Both the position numbers and the translations under genes were made by a program. From UBA1081 sp045639185 (GTDB lineage Bacteria; Bacillota; Clostridia; Oscillospirales; Acutalibacteraceae), in assembly GCA_045639185.1 (NCBI GenBank), contig JAZUCO010000009.1, forward strand, positions 1 through 6,136: a DNA stretch of 6,136 nucleotides. The letters run 5' to 3'. The notes beneath the pieces are model-generated. The model was not told where the DNA came from. It was given only the letters and a program-made list of their open reading frames with translations, and did no database searches. Numbering within the stretch: position 1 is the stretch's first letter; each line of letters starts with the position of its first letter. Shown piece by piece: positions 1 to 5,002 of the stretch.

Positions 1-441
1 CTTATCATTGATATGCTTGTACCCGTTGCAACATCAGGTACACAAGCAATTGCAACAGCTGTTGACAAAAACAACACAAACACTGTTGTTTTTGCCGCAG
101 ATGCGGAAAGTGTTGATATCCCCGTTGCTGTGCTTACAAACGAAAAAACTTCAGGCGCAGGTGAATTACTTGCCTGCGATATAAAAGATTTCGGAATCGG
201 TACTGTTGTGGGAAAAACTACTGCCGGAAACGGTTCATACCAGAAAATCTTTGAGCTTGAAGAAGGCGGAGCTCTTGTGCTGACGACTGCAAAACTGATG
301 CCTTATAAAAGCGACTGTTATGATGCTGTAGGTGTAATACCCGATTATGAAATCGAGCAGAAAGAAGCAACAGAGAATTTAACTAAAGACAATCAGTATC
401 AGCATGCACTAGCATGGATAATGTCTAAGCAGAAATTTTAA
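1..441 (+). CDS. S41-family (C-terminal processing peptidase-like) protein, C-terminal fragment, possibly catalytically inactive
   Basis: The reading frame is open from the first base and ends in TAA at 439-441, so this is the last 146 codons of a gene that begins upstream. The ATG at 13-15 is probably internal: the codons before it read LIID, which resembles the S41 strand that ends in an Asp. The recognisable S41 core follows: VAVLTNEKTSGAGELLA (127-177), then GTVVGKTTAGNGSYQ (199-243), then LVLTTAKLMP (271-300), then GVIPD (331-345), and a DNQ..HAL tail typical of the family end. Active members cut proteins with a Ser-Lys dyad, usually in the SASASE and GKG motifs. Here the aligned positions are Gly (154-156) and Asn (229-231), so the dyad appears to be lost. 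A signal peptide or PDZ domain would lie outside the window. Family membership is fairly secure; inactivity is inferred from hand alignment. Confidence 0.8.
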   Translation, partial: LIIDMLVPVATSGTQAIATAVDKNNTNTVVFAADAESVDIPVAVLTNEKTSGAGELLACDIKDFGIGTVVGKTTAGNGSYQKIFELEEGGALVLTTAKLMPYKSDCYDAVGVIPDYEIEQKEATENLTKDNQYQHALAWIMSKQKF

Positions 442-451
442 CAAAAACAAA

Positions 452-491
452 AAGCTTGTACAGAAACAAAACTGTACAAGCTTATTTTTTT
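452..491. terminator. Bidirectional rho-independent terminator between convergent genes
   Basis: Arms 452-463 (AAGCTTGTACAG) and 472-483 (CTGTACAAGCTT) are perfectly complementary over 12 bp around an 8-base A-rich loop (464-471). Reading rightwards, the stem is followed by ATTTTTTT (484-491). Reading leftwards, the complement of 441-451 gives TTTGTTTTTGT. It begins 10 bases after the S41 stop and ends 2 bases before the GH13 stop, so it can serve both converging genes. The stem is only moderately GC-rich, so efficiency cannot be judged from sequence. Confidence 0.88.
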
Positions 492-492
492 A

Positions 493-2346
493 TCACCGCT
501 CAATTATAACTGCTGAATTAGCATCAATATCAACTGAGCAATATGTCATATTATGACCAGTGATGCATCTTGAATTATGCCAGTCATCAGGCAGATAATA
601 TGTGATTTCGTGGTCATTATTGTTTGCGATAATCAAAAGTTTGTCCTTTTCACTTGCTCTGACATACGCAACACAGCCCATTGAAGCAGAAACAGCATAG
701 AACTTCCCTTTTCTCAGACAATCATATTTTTTTCTGATTTCTCCGAGTTTTTTAAGGTCATACCAGAGCTGAGTCTTCTCTTTACCCCATGGGAAGAATG
801 TTCTGTTAAATGGGTCTTTAAGACCTTCTGTAAGCATTTCGTCACCGTAATAAAGTGACGGCACACCGGGAAGTGTATACTGAAGCACAACAGCCTGACG
901 AAGAAGCTTTTCTGCACGTTCTTTCTGTTTACCTGTAAGAGTAAGTCTGCGCTGAATTGCTCTGCCTATATTCTCGCCGCTGAGGCCTCCCAGAACACTG
1001 TAAATTCTTTCAGTATCGTGAGTCCCCAGATGATTCATAAGGCAACACAGGACCTGTGGTGGGTAATTTTCGCATATTGTGAGCACTCTGTCCATAAATT
1101 GCTCTGCATTGGCTGTTTTCATAAAATCAATGATAGCTGTGCGGAAAGGATAATTCATTACAGAGTCAAGTTCATCACCCTGAAAATACTCTCTTCTGCC
1201 ACCGTGACTGATTTTATTGCTTGCATCTTCCCAGACTTCACCGAGAAGAAGTCCGTCAGGATTTACTCTTTTTACAGCTTTTCTGAGTTTTACAATAAAA
1301 CTGTCGGGAAGTTCGTCAGCAACATCAAGACGAAAACCGTAAGCGCCTGCTTTCAGCCATTTTTCCACAACACCGTCTTTACCTGCAATAAATTCGCAGA
1401 AATTTTCGTCTTCTTCATTCGTTTCGGGAAGAGTGTTGATTCCCCACCAGGAAGCATACTCAGTATTCCACTTTTTGAAATTGAACCAGGAGTAAAACTC
1501 AGATTCCTGAGAATTATAAGCTCCTCTGTTTTCATATCGTTTGTAAATATTGAAATATCTGCTGTCTGCACCCGTATGACTGAACACACCGTCAAGCAGA
1601 ATCTTCATTCCATATTCATCTGCGGCTTTGCAAAGGGACACAAAATCATCATAATCACCGAGAAGAGGGTCAATTTTCAGATAATCTGCCGTGTCGTAAC
1701 GATGATTTGAATGTGATTCAAAAATAGGGTTGAGATAAATACAGGTAACGCCCAATTCTTTGAGATAAGGCAGTTTCATCTCTATTCCTTTAAGGTCGCC
1801 GCCGTAAAAATCCACATTCCAGCGATGATGAACGGGATTTTCCTGCCATTCAGGCTCTTCATCAAAAGATTTGTGCATAACTCTGTCTAACGGAACATTT
1901 TTCTTTTCTGTACATGATGCAAAAAATCTGTCCGGGAAAATCTGATACATCACACCACCTGGAAAATCCTCGGGAGTGACAAAATCAGGTGAATATACAG
2001 TCTGTTGCCATTCATTCCCGTGATCACAGAAATGACCTTTACCTCCTGAATGATGAAAAATTCTGCCTCTTCCGAAAGATGTATCATATTCAAAGTGATA
2101 AAAATGAAGCCCTTTCTCTGCAAAGGAAAATTCTATACCCCACCACTCTGTGATACCGTCGGTTGATTTCCAGTCAAGGTTTATGTATTTTTTTTCTTTA
2201 CCGTCAAGACCTGTAACAAGATAAACAGCACTGCACATCATTTCACGAGGCATATAGACACAAAGCCACAGGGATTCCCCTGCGGCTGTACTTCCGAATG
2301 TTGATTTGTGTCTTGTGTCTCTTGAATCAAAGGGCACGAAAAACAT
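493..2346 (-). CDS. Intracellular GH13 alpha-amylase-family enzyme, neopullulanase/cyclomaltodextrinase-like
   Basis: A 617-residue glycoside hydrolase of clan GH-H that should hydrolyse alpha-1,4 (possibly also alpha-1,6) bonds in maltodextrins, cyclodextrins or branched dextrins. Residues 1 to about 120 form an N-terminal beta-rich domain of the kind that precedes the barrel in neopullulanases. The barrel starts at MYQIFPDRF (133-141), followed by FYGGDLKGI (180-188) and LNPIFES (205-211). Conserved regions are present: DGVFSH (252-257), GFRLD (337-341) with nucleophile Asp341, GEVWED (369-374) with acid/base Glu370, and HLGTHDTER (439-447) with transition-state Asp444. GVPSLYYGDE (494-503) and DPFNR (511-515) also fit. 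No signal peptide is visible, so it should be cytoplasmic. The start ATG lies 3 bases after the glgP stop; AAAGGA at 2364-2359 is 12 bases upstream, so translation may depend on coupling to glgP. Exact substrate, and whether it debranches, cannot be decided here. Confidence 0.93.
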   Translation of the reverse strand: MFFVPFDSRDTRHKSTFGSTAAGESLWLCVYMPREMMCSAVYLVTGLDGKEKKYINLDWKSTDGITEWWGIEFSFAEKGLHFYHFEYDTSFGRGRIFHHSGGKGHFCDHGNEWQQTVYSPDFVTPEDFPGGVMYQIFPDRFFASCTEKKNVPLDRVMHKSFDEEPEWQENPVHHRWNVDFYGGDLKGIEMKLPYLKELGVTCIYLNPIFESHSNHRYDTADYLKIDPLLGDYDDFVSLCKAADEYGMKILLDGVFSHTGADSRYFNIYKRYENRGAYNSQESEFYSWFNFKKWNTEYASWWGINTLPETNEEDENFCEFIAGKDGVVEKWLKAGAYGFRLDVADELPDSFIVKLRKAVKRVNPDGLLLGEVWEDASNKISHGGRREYFQGDELDSVMNYPFRTAIIDFMKTANAEQFMDRVLTICENYPPQVLCCLMNHLGTHDTERIYSVLGGLSGENIGRAIQRRLTLTGKQKERAEKLLRQAVVLQYTLPGVPSLYYGDEMLTEGLKDPFNRTFFPWGKEKTQLWYDLKKLGEIRKKYDCLRKGKFYAVSASMGCVAYVRASEKDKLLIIANNNDHEITYYLPDDWHNSRCITGHNMTYCSVDIDANSAVIIER

Positions 2347-2349
2347 AAA

Positions 2350-4767
2350 TTACTTCTTTCCTTTTGAAGAACCTGTATGCCAGATATCTCTTGCATAATC
2401 GTTGATTGAACGGTCAGCAGCAAAGATACCTGCACCTGCGATGTTCATAAGTGACATCTGATTCCATTTTTTTCTGTCAAGGAAGAGAGCTTCTGCCTTC
2501 TTCTGAGCAGTTCTGTAATCCGCAAAGTCTGCAAGAACCATATACGGATCGTGATGAATTATTGTTGCACCCACTTCAGGGAAGAATTTACCGTTAATGC
2601 CCTGATTATTGATGAAATCAATAGCCTTGTGAAGTTCAACATTGTTATGATAATAATTTGTGGGATTGTAACCTGCTTTTTTGAGCTGTTCAACTTCTGG
2701 TGTACTCATACCGAAGATGATGATGTTGTCATCACCTACAGATTCATAGATTTCTACGTTTGCACCGTCCATTGTACCGAGTGTAACAGCACCGTTGATC
2801 ATAAGCTTCATATTACCTGTACCTGAAGCTTCTGTACCTGCAAGTGAAATCTGTTCTGAGATATCTGCTGCGGGCATAAGAATTTCTGCTGCAGTTACGT
2901 TGTAATCTTCAACATAAACAACCTTCATAAACTTGTTTACATCGGGATCGTTATTGATCATATCAGCAAGAGCAATGATGAAGCTGATGATTTTCTTTGC
3001 AACAAAGTAACCGGGAGCTGCCTTAGCACCGAAAATGTATGTGTGAGGCACATAGTTACCATTGGGATTTTCTTTGATTTCAAGATACTTTGCAAGAATA
3101 TTTATAGCATTGAGATGCTGTCTCTTATATTCGTGAAGTCTCTTTACCTGAACATCAAAAATAGAATTGGGGTCAAGTTCAACACCCTGAACTTTCTTGA
3201 TGTATGCAGCAAATCTCTTTTTGTTTTCAAACTTGATTTTTTCAATATCACCGAGAACTTTTTCATCTTCGGCATAAGCTCTGAGTTTTTCAAGAGCTGA
3301 GCCTTCGAGAATGAAATCATCACCGATAAGCTTTGTGAGATATTCTGTAAGACCGGGGTTTGCCTGACAGAGCCAACGTCTGTGAGCAATACCGTTTGTT
3401 ACATTCTTGAACTTATCGGGAGTGAGTCTGTAGAAGTCATTGAAAACTGTATCTTTAAGAATCTGAGAATGAAGTGCGGAAACACCGTTTACGCTGTGAC
3501 AACCTGCAACACAGAGGTTAGCCATTCTGACAACACCGTTTGAAATGATAGCTGTTCTTTCAACATAATCAGCATCATATGTTGAGTTCCATACATAGCT
3601 TCTGAAACGGTTGTCGATTTCTCTCATAATCTCATAAACTCTGGGGATAAGACGCTGCATAAGGTCAACGCTCCAGCATTCGAGAGCTTCTTTCATAACT
3701 GTATGGTTTGTGTATGCAACAGTCTTTGTAACGATATTCCATGCATCATCCCAACCATAGCCGCATTCGTCAAGCATAATTCTCATAAGCTCGGGAATTG
3801 CAAGTGTGGGATGTGTATCATTAACGTGGATAGCAACCTTTTCAGCAAGATTGTCAAGAGTGCCGTACTGACGAAGGTGATGATGGATGATATCCTGAAT
3901 TGATGCAGAAACAAGGAAATACTGCTGACGAAGACGAAGGCTCTTACCTTCGGGATGATTATCTGCAGGATAGAGAATCTTACTGATAACCTGTGCCATA
4001 GCATTTCTTTCCATAGCCTTCATATAGTCACCCTGATTGAACAGAGCCATATCAAGACCGGGAGCTCTTGCTGTCCAAAGACGGAGCACGCTGATACCCT
4101 TACCGTCTTTACCTGCAACAAACATATCAAAAGGTACAGCCTGGATTGATGTATAATCCTTAAGCTCTACGTGATGATAATGGTCTTCCCAGATTTCTTC
4201 AACTCTGCCTTCGAAGCAGATTTCAACTGCGCTTTCTTCACGAGGCATAAGCCATACATCACCGCCGGGAAGCCAGTTGTCGGGAAGCTCTGTCTGCCAA
4301 CCGTCAATAAGTTTCTGCTTGAAAATACCGTATTCATAAAGAATTGAGTAACCTCTTGCGGGATATTCCTGAGTTGCAAGACCATCAAGGTAGCAGGCTG
4401 CAAGTCTGCCGAGACCACCGTTACCGAGACCTGCATCAGGCTCGCAATCATAAAGCTTTTCAATATTAACACCAAAATCTTTGAGTGCAGATGTAAATGT
4501 TTTCTGAAGATTAAGGTTGTAAAGATTATTACGAAGAGATTTACCCATAAGGAATTCCATTGAGAGATAGTAAACTCTCTTTGTGCCTGCCTTATCAGCT
4601 CTCTTGGTAAAGTCAGCTCTGCCCTCACCCATCATTTCGCTGAGTATCATTGCAACAGCTCTGTAATACTGTTCATAAGAAGCAGTTTCGGTTGTTACAC
4701 CGAAGAAGTGAGAAAGTTTATTCTCAATAAGCTCTTTAGCTTTTGCTTTTGTAAGTGAGTAATTCAT
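2350..4767 (-). CDS. glgP: Glycogen/maltodextrin phosphorylase (GT35)
   Basis: A complete 805-residue alpha-glucan phosphorylase, the usual length for the family. It removes terminal glucose from alpha-1,4-glucans with phosphate, giving glucose 1-phosphate in the cytoplasm. Visible hallmarks, numbered from the ATG at 4767: YYLSMEFLMG (66-75), GLGNGGLGRLAACYLD (113-128), HVNDTHPTLAIPELMR (314-329), NGIAHRRWL (458-466), VQVKRLHEYKRQ (539-550), GAKAAPGY (580-587), and EASGTGNMKLM (646-656), in which Lys654 is the expected pyridoxal phosphate Schiff-base lysine. DGANVEI (667-673) follows. The ATG is preferred over an in-frame TTG four codons upstream because that TTG overlaps the GGAGG ribosome binding site. 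It is the first gene of a two-gene unit with the GH13 hydrolase, which would process limit dextrins. Preference for glycogen or linear maltodextrin (glgP or malP) cannot be decided from sequence. Confidence 0.97.
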   Translation of the reverse strand: MNYSLTKAKAKELIENKLSHFFGVTTETASYEQYYRAVAMILSEMMGEGRADFTKRADKAGTKRVYYLSMEFLMGKSLRNNLYNLNLQKTFTSALKDFGVNIEKLYDCEPDAGLGNGGLGRLAACYLDGLATQEYPARGYSILYEYGIFKQKLIDGWQTELPDNWLPGGDVWLMPREESAVEICFEGRVEEIWEDHYHHVELKDYTSIQAVPFDMFVAGKDGKGISVLRLWTARAPGLDMALFNQGDYMKAMERNAMAQVISKILYPADNHPEGKSLRLRQQYFLVSASIQDIIHHHLRQYGTLDNLAEKVAIHVNDTHPTLAIPELMRIMLDECGYGWDDAWNIVTKTVAYTNHTVMKEALECWSVDLMQRLIPRVYEIMREIDNRFRSYVWNSTYDADYVERTAIISNGVVRMANLCVAGCHSVNGVSALHSQILKDTVFNDFYRLTPDKFKNVTNGIAHRRWLCQANPGLTEYLTKLIGDDFILEGSALEKLRAYAEDEKVLGDIEKIKFENKKRFAAYIKKVQGVELDPNSIFDVQVKRLHEYKRQHLNAINILAKYLEIKENPNGNYVPHTYIFGAKAAPGYFVAKKIISFIIALADMINNDPDVNKFMKVVYVEDYNVTAAEILMPAADISEQISLAGTEASGTGNMKLMINGAVTLGTMDGANVEIYESVGDDNIIIFGMSTPEVEQLKKAGYNPTNYYHNNVELHKAIDFINNQGINGKFFPEVGATIIHHDPYMVLADFADYRTAQKKAEALFLDRKKWNQMSLMNIAGAGIFAADRSINDYARDIWHTGSSKGKK

Positions 4768-4772
4768 ATTTT

Positions 4773-4777
4773 CCTCC
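4773..4777 (-). promoter_or_regulatory. Ribosome binding site of glgP, decides the start codon
   Basis: On the minus strand GGAGG reads from 4777 down to 4773 and is followed by AAAAT and the ATG at 4767-4765, a standard 5-base gap. An in-frame TTG at 4779-4777 would add four residues (MEEN), but it overlaps this motif and has no good site of its own, so the ATG is the likely start. Confidence 0.9.
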
Positions 4778-4810
4778 AAAAACGGATATATAAAAAACCG
4801 TTGATTACTG

Positions 4811-4830
4811 AAATATATAATGATATATTT
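4811..4830. repeat. AT-only inverted repeat in the glgP promoter region
   Basis: AAATATAT (4811-4818) and ATATATTT (4823-4830) are perfect 8-bp inverted arms around AATG. It overlaps the candidate -10 elements and the expected transcription start of glgP. Being made only of A and T in an AT-rich spacer, it may be accidental. Confidence 0.4.
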
Positions 4831-4855
4831 TAACCTATTTTACTGCAATTTGCAA
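4820..4855 (-). promoter_or_regulatory. Candidate sigma-A promoter(s) for glgP-GH13
   Basis: Two overlapping candidates lie on the minus strand. One has TTGCAA (4855-4850) and TAAAAT (4832-4827) with a 17-base spacer. The other has TTGCAG (4848-4843) and TATCAT (4825-4820), also with a 17-base spacer. Both -35 elements fall inside the interrupted palindrome at 4836-4863. Either would give a leader of roughly 45-55 bases. The region is so AT-rich that chance matches are likely, so the choice between them is uncertain. Confidence 0.45.
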
Positions 4856-4863
4856 GTAAAATA
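4836..4863. promoter_or_regulatory. Interrupted palindrome, candidate operator for glgP
   Basis: Outer arms TATTTTACT (4836-4844) and AGTAAAATA (4855-4863) are perfect 9-bp inverted copies. The inner arms GCAA (4845-4848) and TTGC (4850-4853) continue the symmetry around T4849, with a single extra A at 4854. In total, 13 bases per arm are symmetric across 28 bp. It covers the candidate -35 elements of glgP, where a dimeric repressor could block transcription. The binding protein is not identifiable: the centre lacks the CG step typical of LacI/MalR-type operators. Confidence 0.5.
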
Positions 4864-4946
4864 TACAAATAGACCATACAACTTATCGGTGATATTTTAT
4901 TAATGTTGCATAATTTTTTTTAATTATTAAATTTTTGCTGTCATAG

Positions 4947-4974
4947 TTGACAATATTTTTATTTTTATTATAAT
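4947..4974 (+). promoter_or_regulatory. Consensus sigma-A promoter of the GH38 gene
   Basis: TTGACA at 4947-4952 and TATAAT at 4969-4974 are both perfect consensus hexamers, separated by 16 bases. The start of transcription would be near 4981, giving a leader of only about 22 bases that consists mostly of the ribosome binding site. Long A/T runs just upstream (4911-4938) resemble an UP element. Nothing in the short leader suggests a riboswitch or attenuator, so any control would act at initiation. Confidence 0.82.
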
Positions 4975-4991
4975 GAAATTATATAAAACAC

Positions 4992-4998
4992 GAGGTGA
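4992..4998 (+). promoter_or_regulatory. Ribosome binding site of the GH38 gene
   Basis: GAGGTGA is an extended match to the 16S rRNA 3' end and lies 4 bases before the ATG at 5003-5005. It fixes the start codon of the GH38 gene. Confidence 0.9.
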
Positions 4999-5002
4999 TT
5001 AT

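Larger units (their letters stand above)
4768..5002. other. Divergent intergenic control region between glgP and the GH38 gene
   Basis: A strongly AT-rich 235-bp region with no credible coding frame. The left part (4780-4862) carries promoter candidates for glgP and two inverted repeats. The right part (4947-4999) carries a consensus promoter and ribosome binding site for the GH38 gene. The middle (about 4863-4946) contains A/T runs but no motif I can name. I looked for a catabolite-repression site of the usual TGWAANCGNTWNCA form and found no convincing match. Confidence 0.85.

Noticed and set aside
1018..1710. A 230-codon open frame on the plus strand opposite the GH13 gene
   Set aside because: It lies wholly antisense to a gene with full GH13 motifs. 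Its translation shows no recognisable domain and it has no convincing ribosome binding site.
4167..4628. A 153-codon open frame on the minus strand inside glgP in another frame
   Set aside because: It overlaps the strongly conserved phosphorylase frame, and its translation looks like an out-of-frame reading of glgP.
4777..4779. TTG at 4779 as the glgP start
   Set aside because: It overlaps the GGAGG site that serves the ATG at 4767, and family alignments do not need the extra four residues.
4863..4946. Possible riboswitch, small RNA or CRISPR-like repeat in the middle of the divergent region
   Set aside because: The stretch is short and AT-rich, without paired GC stems, direct repeats or a terminator, so I see no support.
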